From: Peromyscus leucopus
Lineage: Eukaryota; Chordata; Mammalia; Rodentia; Cricetidae
Direction: 5' to 3'
NCBI RefSeq assembly: GCF_004664715.2
Contig: NC_051068.1
Location: 55,500,953-55,564,952 of the forward strand
DNA: 64,000 nucleotides
Position 1 is the stretch's first letter. The number at the start of each line of letters is the position of its first letter. A model generated the notes under the pieces. The model saw nothing but the letters and a program-made list of their open reading frames with translations, did not search any database and was not told the origin of the DNA. Made by a program: the position numbers and the translations under genes. Positions 22,545-35,704 of this stretch are shown here, piece by piece.

Positions 22545-23361
22545 ATATTATACTTACAAACAAGAACATAGAAAGGGAAATGTTATGAGGCTTGCTTGCG
22601 ACTGGTCTAAAAGTGACACCAAAGTAGATAAATGAAAACTTAAATATCCCCTTGAAGAATGTCATTCAATCATGTTTTTAAAGTGTCCATCAGAAAGAAA
22701 AAGAGAAAAGAGAAAGAAAGAATGCACTATTTTCAGACCAATCTTGTGGTCAATTAACAGAATATGAGAGCCTTGGGACATTTTATTCCTCACAGCCATG
22801 GAGAATTCCCTGAGGCTACCGCTCAGAAGGAACCCCGACAGCACCACACTGTCTCTCCTGCCTCTCCTCTGTGCAACCGAAGGGCATTTGAAGTCACCGT
22901 GCCCTCTCTCCATTGAGCTGAAATTCATCTCTGTGCAACCACAGTGAGACCTCACTGACCTTGAAGAGCATGAATAGAAAAAGGTGAGGTGTCAAGCTAT
23001 CTTTGTCCTGAGACATGACTTATTCATCACTTCTGGCTACAGACACTGTGGGTTCCCCCTGCTCAATCTTGCAGGACTGTCTCTCAGCTGCTCATCTGAC
23101 AACCGTGACATTTTTAATACAGTCTCAGTGAGGCCCAAATGAATATCCAAGGAGGTTCTGAAGGGCACGAGGAAGCCTAAAGTGACATTGTGAAATCTGA
23201 GGGTCTGCACCACTTCCAAGGATCATTCAACCACAGTGACAGTTCAATAGTGGTGAGGCTTGAGTGAACTATTTTAAGTAAATCAACCTCCCAGAATTTT
23301 AGATGATGCTTGTCAATTTCTGTTCTCTTCTTTTTCTTTTTTTCTTTTTTTTCATTTTCAA
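22545..23361. other. Unassigned sequence
   Basis: Anonymous DNA with an AAAG-rich patch at 22695-22720. No exon evidence. Confidence 0.5.
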
Positions 23362-23490
23362 AAAAATATTTTGGTACAATCTCCACATGTAGCCCAGGCT
23401 AGGTTAGAATTCTTCCAATTCTGCCTCAGCATCTTGGGCGCTGGGGTGGCAGAAGTGTACCAACAGGCCTGGTTTCCCAATTATAACTAC
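23362..23490 (-). mobile_element. Old B1/PB1-type SINE
   Basis: Plus-strand text acatgtagcccaggctagg, ctgcctcagcatcttgggcg and gtgtaccaacaggcctgg is the reverse complement of a 7SL-derived monomer. Highly diverged. Confidence 0.6.
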
Positions 23491-24200
23491 TTCCCACTGT
23501 CTAACTGTCGATTCCAGCTGTTCCAGCTCCTATTCCTGCCTTATTCTGCTTACTTGAACTGATCAAGTTTGAAGGAGGCAGCTGAACTTTTCATGCTAGC
23601 ATTTTCTCTTTTGAAAAGTGAGTTTTTTAATTAAATATCCAGGTATGTCTTCTTCAGACTTGAAGTTGTGTATAAAGCAGGAAATGAGAAAAAGTCTGAT
23701 TTTCATTGTGATATTTCAGAATATCAATATATAGATAAAATATATAAGAGCCTAGATTGAATGATTCATAACTATGTGCTTCTTGACCACAAAATATATG
23801 ATTAAATGCCCTAATAAGATCATAGATTGATATTTAAATTGAATGTTGTTCTTTTAAGCATATCTTTTTAGTAAACATCATATAAACGAAATATTTTTCA
23901 GGAAGAATGGGTGTATGTAGAGTATAAATTATATAGACTCTAAAGTTGCTAAGTTTATAGGTCAAAGTATTTATTTTTTGTAAAGTTTATATAGATAATC
24001 TAGCAAACACTATTATTTACTAAGGAGTTGTTAATGTATATATGAACATTTGGAGTATATGTAGTATACAGTGAGAAATACTGTCTACAATTCAGAAAGA
24101 AAGCATTTTAAAATTTTATTTACAACTATTTTTTAAAGAAATTGATCTAAAATTTCATATTTTCTCAAATCTGTTCAAAATGGGAAATAGTTACATCTGA
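23491..24200. other. Unassigned AT-rich sequence
   Basis: Strongly AT-rich, especially 23740-24180. No repeat family recognised. Confidence 0.5.
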
Positions 24201-25559
24201 GGCAAATCCCCTCTACTCCAGCCCTGGACTAAGAACCGCTGGGCCACAGTGCCATCCTCCTGCCAGAATTTCACAAAAGAGAAGCAGAGGTAAGTGTGCA
24301 GGCTGAATGAAGAAAACAAAGAATGTTCTACAAGTGACCTGGAAGGTAGGTAGGATGAGTCTAGCTAATCCCTCTATCTCTACATAGAATAGTGTTTTCT
24401 AAATCTTGGTAAGTTGAAAGAGAGTCTAAGAAATCTGTGCTTTTTAGATTGGGAGGGAAATCCTTACATTTGGGGACATTTTAAAAAATGCATTTGGAGA
24501 TCCTGTCCAGCTCAGGCTATATATGGGAAAAAGCCACCCTGGAAGGCCACCAGCAAAAGGTGAGCATGGCTTCTCCTGGTGGAATGCACAGTGGCAAGGT
24601 CCAGCAGGCAGAGGATGAGCCTTGAGTGACAGACCTTGCCATACTGGGGAGGACAACAGTTCTGAAACCAGTCTCTAGGGACCTGGCAGAGGGGTATTCG
24701 TACTGGGCTAAAACAAACCCAAATTACTACTATTGGAAAAAAAAGAGTAAAAATTCCTACCTTGGCTTCTTTTCCTGTTACTATCATTAAAAAAAAGTCA
24801 TCTAAGCCCAGTTTGCACACTATGTACTGGTCTCAATCATAGTTATTTTTGTTTTCAAACTCATCACACCCTATCTCAAGCGAGCTATGCCTTAATCAGT
24901 CTCCTACCATAAAATTTAAAATTATCAGCTTTAGATTTAAGATCAACACAGAAAAGTCCACCTAGGCAGCTGTGTTTAAAAAGCCATTCTCAGTAACTGA
25001 TTTAATTCCACAACTCTAGAGAGCATGTGTGATCTTCCTCCATGTCCCATTTTCTTTGTGGCCAAGATGAGGCAGAAGGATTGCATGGTTGGCCTAAAGT
25101 GATACAGTCAATCAGAGTCAGCCAGGGAGGCCTCTGTTTAGTTCATAGGGCATTCCTCTCCACTGGTCTCATTATTTACTGTATGTTCCTCTGTGGCCAC
25201 TGTCTTAAGCAGTCCTGCCTTTCCACTCCAAGAGACCAAGGTCTTGGGCAACAAGCAGCCAGCTGCTGCTACAGTTACCGCTCTGTAGAACTGCTCTTGA
25301 ACACTCCAGGGAGAAAGGAGAGCTGATGTCGTTATTGATTTGCTCCTTGGCTGGATGCTGTGTTGTTGAGTGAAGAGAAAGGCAGGGCTAGCGGTAAAGA
25401 TTCAGTCGCTTTAATCCCAGCTCTGCTCTGGGCTCTGAGCAAGGTGCCTTCATCTCACAGAACTTGAGATGCACTGGGGAGCTCACGAATGGCTGTTTCA
25501 GCAGCAACATCAAAAATTCCAGGAGTTCTGTAACACTAAATAGAAGGAATTCTCCAAGA
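24201..25559. other. Unassigned sequence
   Basis: Anonymous repeat-poor DNA. Overlapping minus frames at 24444-24820 and a plus frame at 25042-25326 have no domain or coding signature. Confidence 0.5.
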
Positions 25560-26110
25560 TCATATGATTTCTAATTACCAATTTTATTAGTATTGTGTTG
25601 GCTTAAAACAATATTAAACTAATAATTACTTCTATTTTTTTTAAAGAATTTCAAGCTTTCGAAGCAACAACTGCCCATGGATTCATCAAACTCCTCTTGT
25701 TCCTAAAAGAAAAAAAAATCAAACTTGTAAAGTCCAAAATAAATGTATTCGCTTTAGGCTGTAAGAAAGGGCTCAGCTATTAATATGTTCCTCCTCGAAA
25801 ATGATATGAAACAGTTCTCAGAAGTAGACAATGATTTATTACAGAAAAGAAAGGTTTGGGTTAAGCATTTCCATTCTCACATATAAGTCAAAGTGCCTGT
25901 CAGCTTTCTAAATTAAAAGTGCTAATAAAAGATGCAAAATCCTTGCTTCTCTGACTGTGACAGCTCTTTAGCAAAACACTCGTCAGAGCTCACCAAGGTG
26001 AAAATCCTTGTCTGCAAGTCTCTAAATACGGTGTGAGATCCTGCCAATTATTTACAGATGTGGCTTTGTGTTCATTTATATTTTATAATTCATAAAAAAT
26101 GTATAAAAAC
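25560..26110. other. Candidate conserved non-coding block
   Basis: Repeat-free and AT-balanced, with motif-rich stretches (ctaattaccaattttattag near 25571, ctctgactgtgacagctctt, tatttacagatgtggctttg). No coding frame. Conservation is a guess from sequence character. Confidence 0.3.
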
Positions 26111-26639
26111 ATAAAGCCCCTTCATTAAATTCTTACATTTAAATGGACTCCTTGATTGTCACTTGGCTTGTAGAAATCTGTACTCTTCACCCTGGGCACC
26201 TGCAGTGAATATCCACACACTGCAAGTTGCCAGAGATGGCGCCTAGGCCTATGAAATGGCCAAGCCAGCCACAAACTGCCTGCCAAGCTGGCCTTGGAGG
26301 AAACCCAGTAAGAATAATAGTGCATCTCCAGGTGTGTCAGGACAGAGAGCAAAGAGAGACTCCTTGGTCACATGGCGATCTTGAAGGATCAGGGGAGTGA
26401 CATCTTCCCCTGATGCTTATGTTAGACTCTCCTTCTGCAAAGAATGCAGCCAGTGATGGCGTTCTGACTCCCTCCATACCTTGTCCCTGTGGCTTTCTTC
26501 TTTCCTGTACTTTTCCACGAACAAGACAACACAAGTTAGGCAAAAAGGGTAGAGGAAAAAGCGATTTTTTTTCTTTTGTTTTTCTCTCAAGAGAAAGGCC
26601 TATTATCCAAACCTCTCCTTCCAGTAACTATTTATCCAG
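26111..26639. other. Unassigned sequence
   Basis: Nothing recognised. The open frames are short and overlap on opposite strands. Confidence 0.5.
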
Positions 26640-27100
26640 TTGTAATGCTGGTGATTTACTCAGCCCGGGGTGAATTTATAGCTGCAGCAAATGCCCCTTC
26701 CTTCTTGGGCTCTTGTGAAGCAACTGTTATCAAATGAGCCAGCACTATCAACAAGACAGGTAAGTGCCTTCCATTTCCCAATTGCATGTGAGCAGACAGA
26801 AAGCAGAGGGCCGGCCAACTAGCTGACAATCCTAAAACAAGATTTGGAGTCAGGTCACATTGCCGAGGGCTCCAGAGTCATTTGTAATGGGACTTGCTAC
26901 TAGGTTGCCATAATGGTTTTTCATTTTCCATCAGATTTTTCAGGCCAGATTGCAAAAGAAGTGAAGCCTTTGAGTGGCATATTTCTACCTGACAGAGTCT
27001 AACATAAATGTTGAATATCACAAGCATTCTGATGGTTTTTAATCAAGACAGTAAAACTTTTCTCTTATCCAACTTTACAATTCAAATGATCTGCCCACCC
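26640..27100. other. Candidate conserved non-coding block
   Basis: Repeat-free; contains gtcatttgtaatgggacttg, ttgccataatggtttttcat and attctgatggtttttaatca, typical of non-exonic conserved DNA by eye only. Confidence 0.25.
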
Positions 27101-28900
27101 TTCCTATAACCAACCTGAAAGTATAAATAGATTTAAATATAAGAATCACACTGCTTAGAGTTGGTAATGTTTATTATAGACTATGACAAATATTTCAAAA
27201 ACCATATTAACATTAAATATAATATGATTAAACTTAGGGGCCAGAGGATATATAATTATTTACTCAAATTTATATAGATGCAGATATATATAGAATGTGT
27301 ATATATTCACATAGATGAACATATATGTGAATCTTATAACATGTATAGAAAACATAGTATATGCTTCTTATGCATACATGCTATCATATTCATTCCTACA
27401 TATGCAGCCTTATCTCTCTTCATAAGAACAGCAAGTAATACCAGTTTCTTACACTTCACTGTTCTACATAGAATTCATATCTGTTGTTTTACTTCCTCAG
27501 TCTTTGCAATGAGATAGAGGTTCAGTTCACTATCGTATATTCCTCTGCTAAGTTAATAAGCTATAACCATAGGACATAAAGGTTGGTTCCATTATCTTCT
27601 GCCCATTCTGCAACACTGTTTTCCTTACATTGTGAAAAGCCTTCTCATCTGTTTTTCTGCTCCAGAGGTTATATCATTTCACATATGGTCAAGGGGCACC
27701 AAGCCATTAATGTAGAACGGGGGAGCTGAATATATAGAGTTACTTTAAGTACAAAGGGATGTTCAAATTTTGAAAATTCTTAGGTTCCTATGAACATGGA
27801 TTATTTACCCATGATGAAACATACTAGAAATTAGAAAATGATGTGCATATACCAAGCCACAAACATCCGGCTGTCTCAGAAGCACTTCAGTTGGCTTGCC
27901 ACACACTGAGCATTTGCAGCATTATCGAAATTTCATTCTAGAAGAGAGGTGCACAAAGCCTTCAGATGAAACAGATTTCAAGCCCATCAGCATGTAAGTT
28001 GATAATCCAAAGGCATAAAGTAGCAGCAACAGGAGCCCATCTTCCACACTTAGCATTCCAGAAACCCACTGAGAATGCTGTTTTCCTTGAGTGGATGAAG
28101 CACAGTCATGAGGAAACTGAAATTATGAGGGTCTCTGTGGATTGATTATACTCATTCAGTGAGAGGCTGGCTTTGGGGAAGAGTTCTCAAAACAACATTG
28201 TGGAATAATCAAGGCTTGTTTGAAATAATTTGATTTGTTCCAGAAAAAAGAAGAATCTGGGAACACAGAACCTGTGGCTCCCCTAGTGTTGTCGTGATTT
28301 TATGCAATACCTTACTGTGCAAATCATACCTCAGTTCTCAGACACCTCTGTTTCTGGCATCTGCAGTTCTGTAGAGGAATCTTCTACTTTAAGGGAAACC
28401 AAGCATAACCAGCCATAGAAGCGTGTAACTTTCCAATGGTGTGTGGATTTGACTATTACCTTAGATGTTTTAATAGTCTGCTAAGAATACAGGGAAGCAT
28501 GAGCTTTAATGACTGTTGAATAAATGGCAGCTTTCCTAACAGTATTACAATGGATCTGTTTTAGGTTCCCCTGAAAAAAAGTGGGGCTGAGACATTAAAA
28601 GATACATATCAAACAGTGAACACTTGAGGTTTAATTAAAAACTGCCTGATTCTAAGATAAATACTTCTTACTGGGATGTTTTGTCCCATCTTAAGGAGTA
28701 AATAATCCACTTTATAGAAATACAAACATGTCTTGGTTGTTCATGATCATCTTCTTTTTCTTCACTCTCCTCTGCAATGCTGACCAAGACCTGCAGCCAA
28801 AAGCAAGCCCCGGGCAGATGTCTCCTCCCAATAGACTATCCCAGGAGGGGTTTGTGGTCTTTATACATATTTGAACAATGAAACCTGGGAAAGTCACTTG
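27101..28900. other. Unassigned sequence
   Basis: About 1.8 kb without recognised elements; AT-rich with tatata patches at 27240-27330. Confidence 0.5.
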
Positions 28901-28990
28901 GGGGAGCTGGGGTGTAGCTGCATAGTAGAGTACTTCAGGCCTAAGACCTACACATCTGGGATCCAGTGCCAACACCATTACAGAAAGTTA
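28901..28990 (+). mobile_element. ID/B4-like SINE (old)
   Basis: ggggagctggggtgtagctg followed by tagtagagtacttcaggcct and gatccagtgccaacacc-like text matches a degraded tRNA-derived ID-type SINE. Confidence 0.6.
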
Positions 28991-29169
28991 GGTTACCCAG
29001 GAACAGAGTACTATTCAAGCCGCATGTTCCTACATCTGACCAAGAACATCCTCACTGTGCCTTACGCTTCTGTCTGGACCATCGGTGCATCCCAGGAAAG
29101 CAGAAGTCACATGGCAATGGAAACCTTAGATTTGTCTGGGTTAAAGGATCAGGGCTTTAACATTGTTTT

Positions 29170-29355
29170 TGTTGTTCTTTGCTTTTTAGTTTTGTTTTGG
29201 ATGGGAGTGGTTTGAGACGGGGTTCCTCTGTGTAATGGTGCTGGCTGTCCTGGAACTTGCTTTATAGACCAACCTGCGCTTGAAAAGCGATCTGCCTGCC
29301 TCTGCCTCCCCGAGTGCTAGGACTGAAGACCTGAGCCATCACTGCCTGGCAGGTT
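29170..29355 (-). mobile_element. B1 SINE
   Basis: T-rich start, then ttgagacggggttcctctgt, ctgtcctggaacttgcttta, ctgcctctgcctccccgagt, catcactgcctggca: a reverse-complement B1. Confidence 0.85.
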
Positions 29356-29359
29356 TTTT

Positions 29360-30618
29360 TTTATTTGTTTGTTTTAAAGAGCTCTATTATCAATAACCCA
29401 CAATTGCTTCAAATATGGTTGTTGGATATATTGATTGTAAGAAACACTTAGTAGAATTCATCTCCATGCACTGTGGTTTTTTTTTTTTTTTTTTTTTTTA
29501 GTAGCAGCACTGACAGCCCTCCAATCTGTATAACACCATTCTGTTACCTGGCATTTTCCCATGGCCTAGAGCAGAAACAACAGGCAAAACAAGCACCATT
29601 CTGAAACGTGACTTGTTTTTATTTGTTTTTTTTTTTCCTCTAAGTCCAAGTGGAAAACTGAAGGACTGTCTTGTTTCATTAGGTTAAAAATGATGAGTTA
29701 GACCTCACAGCCATTGTCAACTTACAAATCCTCTTTGTCTCAGCAGATTGTACAGCAAGAAGAAAATGCACTTAATTTGGGGAACCAGTTTAGGAGGCAA
29801 CATCAGACAAAGGGTAGCATCCCTACTTGGGTTCTTCATCATCGGCATACAGTAATTCTTCTTTATTGGTAACAGAAATGCTTTGCTTTCAGAACCAAAT
29901 GGCTTTCCTTTCTATTGGAGACAGGCAATCTATACCCTCTGATCTATTCACTCACCAATTAATCCATTGATTTTTTTTTCCAATCTACAAAAACAATAGT
30001 CATAAAAAGACACACATGAAGCAGAAATCCATGATAGGATTTACAAGTCCTGAATGAATAAAATCATTTATAAAAATATGGTATCTCCATGTATTAGTTC
30101 TGCCTCTGTGGCTTCATTCACATTCCCCAGCAGAATACTCACATCTTGTTGTGAAAGTGAAACCAAATCCTTGAAATGATAGAAGGGCTGCAAAAAGTTG
30201 ACAAAGCCATGGGAGAAATGAGAGCACCTTTGTGTTGCATGTGCTGGGGTCCTAGTTCATCTATATATGGTTTCTTTTTCACATTCTGTTGGCCTCCCAG
30301 TATGTTCTACCTGAAAACAATGAATTTCTATCACCTAGAAACTGTGAAGTTCAGGACTTAAGAAGTTTACTGGATTGATGGCCCACAAAAGAAAAAAAAA
30401 TTCAGTATGAATAAAAAAAAAACGTTATTATACTGCAAATTTGAATTTCTCTTGGAGGAAGAAAAAATAAAACTTTAGTTACATGATTTTAAAGGATAAA
30501 ACTTTGCTTTAAGCAGTGGTGATTAACAACATGGGTGAGTGAATGAATGTGTAGGCTACAATCCCGTTAACCAAGTATTATATGTTTTCTCAGTTTACTT
30601 GATAAAAAGCAGTATTAT
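29360..30618. other. Unassigned sequence with T run
   Basis: Contains a T run at about 29478-29500. Otherwise anonymous. Confidence 0.5.
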
Positions 30619-30920
30619 TGGTTAAATCATTAAGGCCACTCCACGTAGTTAAAAGGAAAGTTTATTAGTGGCACAACTTACAAATGAAGGGATAGGTAGG
30701 TCACAGGGTCTGAGGAAGGTGTATTGCAGTCCAGCGGTGTTCTCTGGAGCTCTGCTCTGTCAACCTCCACCGTCCAGGGTCCAGGAGCAGAGTGTGCCAC
30801 GTGTCCTGATCTTGGGTCTTCAGGGCCCTCCCTTGGCCCTGCCTTGTAGACGTGATAGTTACCGAAGCCTCAATGGGGGTTGGAGCTTCCAGACCAAAGC
30901 TGGAATGGCTACCCATTACA
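30619..30920 (-). mobile_element. ERV LTR, inverted partner
   Basis: On minus it starts TGTAATGGGTAGC, has an AATAAA signal in ccactaataaactttcc, and is preceded by a polypurine tract (gacaaaaagggagaga, plus 30921-30936). Homologous to the plus LTR at 31635-31972. The 3' end is set at a TG on plus and is approximate. Confidence 0.75.
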
Positions 30921-31625
30921 TCTCTCCCTTTTTGTCTAAATAGGAAGGTTCTAACTTAATACAAGATTATATACAAAGGAATGGTTATCAAATATTATCT
31001 AGGAGTAATGAGGGATAATGACCTAGATAAGATGGAACTACAATCAATGCAAACAATATCAAGCAAGAAACACATACTAAAATCCAGAGAAGTCTAGAGT
31101 GTAAGTAAATGGTATGTTACAAAGATCATTCCAAAAGGTGTCCTCTCCTAAAGAACCTGAACCTAATACTTAATATGTTCTATCTAAGATAATATATATA
31201 CAGTTGTAACTATAACTGCTAGTCTTCATTCCCATCAAAGACCTGAGAAGGAATATAATGCTGCCTGAGAAATTGTAGATGGATGCAAGCAACTTTCAGG
31301 AATCTTGCAAGAGTAGACTGAGACAGCTGGCAACCTGGACAGTCACCTAATGTTTCTCAGCATTGTTGGTGCATTCAAATTGGCTACAGGCCTAGAATAT
31401 CTGACAGACCATTTTCAGAAGCAGGAATTCTGAAAGACCATCTTGCCCTATCTTGGCAGAGTACAGTGGTCACTTTATTTGTGTCCCGCTTGTCCAGAAA
31501 GGACAGCATTGTATTCGTATAGCACCAAAACTTTCAAAAAACAGTATAGCACCAAAGCTTTCAAAAGTATTATTTAATGTTTGGTTGAATTACATGTGTA
31601 AATAATGAGATAGGAGAAGACATTC
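30921..31625 (-). mobile_element. ERV 3' internal non-coding region
   Basis: AT-rich sequence upstream, in the minus sense, of the LTR polypurine tract. No gag, pol or env frame. The ttagacaaaaaggga-type ending resembles that of the ERV at 8127-8409. Confidence 0.55.
31517..31566. repeat. Short direct duplication, 27-bp period
   Basis: A 23-base segment starting gtatagcaccaaa occurs at 31517-31539 and 31544-31566 with one base different. Confidence 0.9.
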
Positions 31626-31634
31626 TTTATTCTC

Positions 31635-31972
31635 TGTAGTGGGTAGCTGTTCCAGCTTTGGCTTTGAAGCTCTGCCCCTAGTGAGGCAGCCTGTAACTGC
31701 CATGCCTACCTATGACCTGCCCCTGGGGCATGGCTGAGCAGGGATCCCTTAATACCAGAGATTTGTATGTGCAGGCCCTCTTGGCTCCTTGTAATCCTGG
31801 ATGCTGGATTGCAGATCAAGTCAGAGTTCTCCAGAGAGCCACACTGGGCTGCACCCCACCTCTCCCAGATCCTGTAACCAGCACCTTTACTGGTTGTAAG
31901 TTACCCCGAAATAAACCTTCTTTTAGCTACCAGATAAAATACATGAAGCTGCCTTGTTAAATCCCCACTTTA
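31635..31972 (+). mobile_element. ERV LTR with putative 6-bp TSD
   Basis: Starts tgtagtgggtagctgttcc and carries gaaataaaccttctttt near the 3' end. A 6-base attctc is found on both sides (31629-31634; 31973-31978). The right end does not finish in CA, so that border could be mutated or wrong. Confidence 0.7.
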
Positions 31973-31979
31973 ATTCTCA

Positions 31980-32394
31980 GAAGCTGAGTCTTCTTTATGA
32001 TCCTTAATTGCTAAATATTACATTAAGCAGTCTACATGTTTTAAACTGAAACTGCCCTGATGATATTATACATCAACACTGCAGTGATTATTCATCTTGT
32101 AAAGTCTACATTGGAAATATCAAAACCTAAACAAGATTTTAATTTTATGAGAAGAACACCAAGTAGTTATCTAGGACTCATCTCAGGAAATAACTAACTT
32201 CTAGAGATTATAAGTGGTGTCAATCACATATCTATCAATTAGGACAGTAAAGCAGAGGAAGTTTGCCTATAACTTAAAGCAATGCCAAAGGAAATCATAA
32301 TAGATGAATCAATGGTGGAAATTACATGAAATAAGAAACTTTGACTTCATTAAAAATACATTTCATCTATTCTTTGAAAATATCTCACATAAAT
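31980..32394. other. Unassigned sequence
   Basis: AT-rich anonymous DNA. Confidence 0.5.
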
Positions 32395-33270
32395 ACAATG
32401 TATCTTGATTATATCTAAGAACCCATTTTCTCCTTTCAATTCCTTAACACATCCTCTTCCAGATTCCATGACTTTCCTTTGAAATATAAGCTGAGTACAG
32501 TTAGTACTGCCTATGTGTACACATGTATGAGGTCATACCACTGAGGAATAGGCAATGTATCAGAGGCCACATCCCTAAAGAATAGCGAGTCCCTTCATCC
32601 CAATAGTCGCCAACTGTATGGCTCCTCAGCTAGATGTGGATCTTTGCAAGTGCCTCTCATGTCTATGCTATACCTTGTGCAGGACAATTTACCAAAGCTG
32701 CTATGAGTTTTTGTATGCAGAAACCATGCCATGTCTATATGAGAGCATCTCACAGTACTTGTATATATCCTCTGGCTCTTATACTTTCCACTCTCCTATG
32801 ATGCTCTATGAACCTTGATGGCAGGATATTGATATAGGTGTTCCATCCATGGCTGAGCACTCATGGTTATCTTTTCTCAACTCTTTGATCAGCCATGATC
32901 ATTAATTTCTGTATTAACTTCTGCCCACTGTACAACAAAGTTACTCTAACAAAAGTTGAAAGAAGCACAAATACTTGGACATAAACATTTAGAAGACATT
33001 TTTTCAACATGACTATCAAAACCACTACAGTAAAATCTTTGCTAGGGTCATAAAAAAACAGGTTTACAATACCAGGTGTGAATTCCCTTTTGTGAATCAG
33101 GTCTCATATCCAATCACAAAACAGTTGGATACTCCTATAACAACCGTGCCACAATTCCACCGATGAGTATTTCTTGCCTGGCAGGTCAGTATTGTAGCAT
33201 ACAGGGTCCAACTAAGTAAGATTGTTGATATTTTTCTCCCCCAGCATCATTCAACACTATTAAAATTAGC
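32395..33270 (+). mobile_element. Rodent LINE-1 3'UTR copy
   Basis: Same family text as at 3385-4740: gaggccacatccctaaagaa, ctgctatgagtttttgtatg, atcctctggctcttatactt, ccatggctgagcactcatgg, tactcctataacaaccgtgc. Non-coding. Confidence 0.75.
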
Positions 33271-33274
33271 CATC

Positions 33275-33740
33275 AGAAATAGAGCTAAAGAAAATATCTT
33301 CAGATATTGGTGACTACTAAGCAGGTAGTGAAAGGAAGGCTGTGAAATCACTCTTGAATTGTAACTCACAGAATTGTGTAAATAGTGATAATTTTCTGAA
33401 TTGGGCCACACTATTAGAAATTAAGTGGAGACCAAATATCATAATTCATGTAGTGACATGTTTTTGAGTTAGCAGTGTGACAGCTGAATGTGAAGAGACA
33501 GAACTAAAGGCCATGCCACTCAAGAGCTCAGAAGGAAAGGCTGTGCATCATATAAGCAATATTTACACTAAGGAAATATGTAACCCTGGGTGTGAAGAAC
33601 ACAAGGGTCAATTCAAAATGAAAACACCAGCAAAAACACAGAGCATAGCAACATTCAGCAAAGCAACACTAAGGTGGTGAAAGTGGAAGAGAGCAAGAGA
33701 GGAGCAGTTGTGAGAAGTCAAGGAAACAACCATAGGGAGG
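33275..33740. other. Unassigned sequence
   Basis: Nothing recognised. The plus frame at 33477-33680 lacks features. Confidence 0.5.
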
Positions 33741-33741
33741 G

Positions 33742-33816
<75 letters not shown>
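33741..33816. repeat. (GA)n microsatellite
   Basis: GA dinucleotide tract with one early interruption (agagagaggagag). Confidence 0.98.
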
Positions 33817-33818
<2 letters not shown>

Positions 33819-34509
33819 ACAGAAACTAGAATCCTTTGTGAGACAGGAAAACCAGTATTAACACACTTATGGCAAGTTTTTACCATCCCCTGCCATTGTC
33901 AGCAAAGCTGTGGGTGACACAGGGACCTGGAACAGAAGATAATGTCAGACAGAGACACAGAACTCTGGCTTCACTTCAGGAATAAACAAGGCGTATTTTT
34001 TCCACTCCTTTTAATATGTCATTTAGCTAGCTACTAAAGATAGCACTGCATACCACACAGAGCTAGAGCAAAGGGTTTCTTTGACCCATTTATCTAGGTT
34101 CCTTCTTCTTCATTTTTCTGTTGTGGTCTTGTTTTGCCCAGGAAGACATTCCTCCTAGATGCTAGCTCATCTTGTAGTTTTCCAGAGTCAGGAACTATCA
34201 TCAGAACTACCAATTAGTCAGTTCCTATACCTCATTCTATCCTGCATGCAAGGAAATGTGTATTATTGATTCCATCAGTTGGTTTTGATGAAGGGAACCT
34301 GGTCCTGGTTTGCAGTGAGCACCACACTGCCTTGCTGAGCCTCTTGTTCAGTTTTCCCAAGTAGAAGTAAGTTCTGTGATAGCTTCTACATAGTATCAAT
34401 CTGTGGCTCATGTATCTCAAGGGGACAAGAAATTGGAAAGGCCTTTAAAAACATGCAAGATGTTTGGTTTAGTCTGTGTTTTTGCTAATGGAATAATGTC
34501 AACAAATGA
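33817..34509. other. Unassigned sequence
   Basis: Anonymous DNA. Confidence 0.5.
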
Positions 34510-34663
34510 GAAACTTTTAAGGAAAATCGATTTACTTTGACTCATGATTATAAAGATTCAAAGTCAAGGAGCTGCATCTGATGAGGGTCTTCTTGTAGGA
34601 AGATTAGCTGAAGTGGTTCAGGATATCACACAGGAAGTATATACTCATGTACCTCCTCTGTTC

Positions 34664-34716
<53 letters not shown>

Positions 34717-34860
34717 ATCTTGCCTCTTATAGTCCACCATGAGGGATTCATCTTGATAAATTAGTCTAATATTAATCACTGCCAATGGACTTACTTTAAG
34801 CACTACAGCCAGGTGATGTTTCAATATTCATAATGAAGATTAAACTTCAACACTGTTTTG
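34510..34860 (-). mobile_element. MaLR-type LTR remnant
   Basis: Plus text tgactcatgattataaagat, gtcaaggagctgcatctgat and gaggtcttcttg-like wording matches the reverse complement of a mammalian MaLR LTR. An AT microsatellite splits it. Confidence 0.5.
34669..34714. repeat. (AT)23 microsatellite
   Basis: Pure AT run. Confidence 0.98.
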
Positions 34861-35119
34861 AGAATGGAAAATCACATTCAAATCATATTAGACAGTCTTA
34901 TCTGACAATGTAGACATTTACTTTCTTCTCAGCACTCTGTTTGCTCTACCAACATGACTAATATTATTGGCCTATTTCCCAAAGCTAGCACATCAAAAGA
35001 AACTGATTTCTGCTATCCCTTTGCCTCTTAGCCTCACTAGAGCAAAGAACAATTCCCAGTTATTGTTCATTGAACATCTCACTATATAACTATATGCTAC
35101 CCAAATGACATTGATCTCA
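34861..35119. other. Unassigned sequence
   Basis: Anonymous; may include the 5' edge of the following L1 remnant. Confidence 0.4.
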
Positions 35120-35704
35120 ATAACATAACAATCCACTTTGGGAACAAAGAACAAATTAAACCCAAAACAGATAGAAGAAAAGAAATAATGAAAAACTGAA
35201 CAGAAATTAATGGAACTGAAACAACAAATGAAAAGAGAAAAATCAGTGAAACTAAAAGTCAGTTCTTGAAAAATCTCTATAAGAATGATAGACCTCTAAG
35301 CATGCTAAACTAGAAAAGAGACCAAAGACAAAAATTACCAGTAATAGTAATGAACTGAAAGGACCATCACTGCTGCGCATGGACATCAGAAGGCTTTGAA
35401 AAGCTCTCAATCCATGGTTCTAATTACTCAGGTGAAATGGACAAATTCCTTAAGCTATAGACTATAAGATCACAATCGATGATAAATGGATAACCTGAAC
35501 ATCTGCACATCCATCAAAAAAATTGAATTAGTATTTTTTTGGTCTTACAAGACATATACTACCCAGTCAAGATGGTTTCATTGATTTAATTTTTAAACAT
35601 CCTTTGAAGAAATAATACCAATTTGCTACAGTATCTTCCCAAAAAAAATAGAAGGAAAACTTCCCAACTCATTTTATATATCATGGCATCTATTATTGTT
35701 TAGA
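35120..35704 (+). mobile_element. Ancient LINE-1 ORF2 (RT region) remnant
   Basis: Broken text of L1 ORF2: agaagaaaagaaataatgaa, gaacagaaattaatggaact, aaatcagtgaaactaaaagt, atggacaaattccttaag, agtcaagatggtttcattga, aaggaaaacttcccaactca. Many frameshifts and stops. It continues after the LTR at 36475. Confidence 0.75.
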
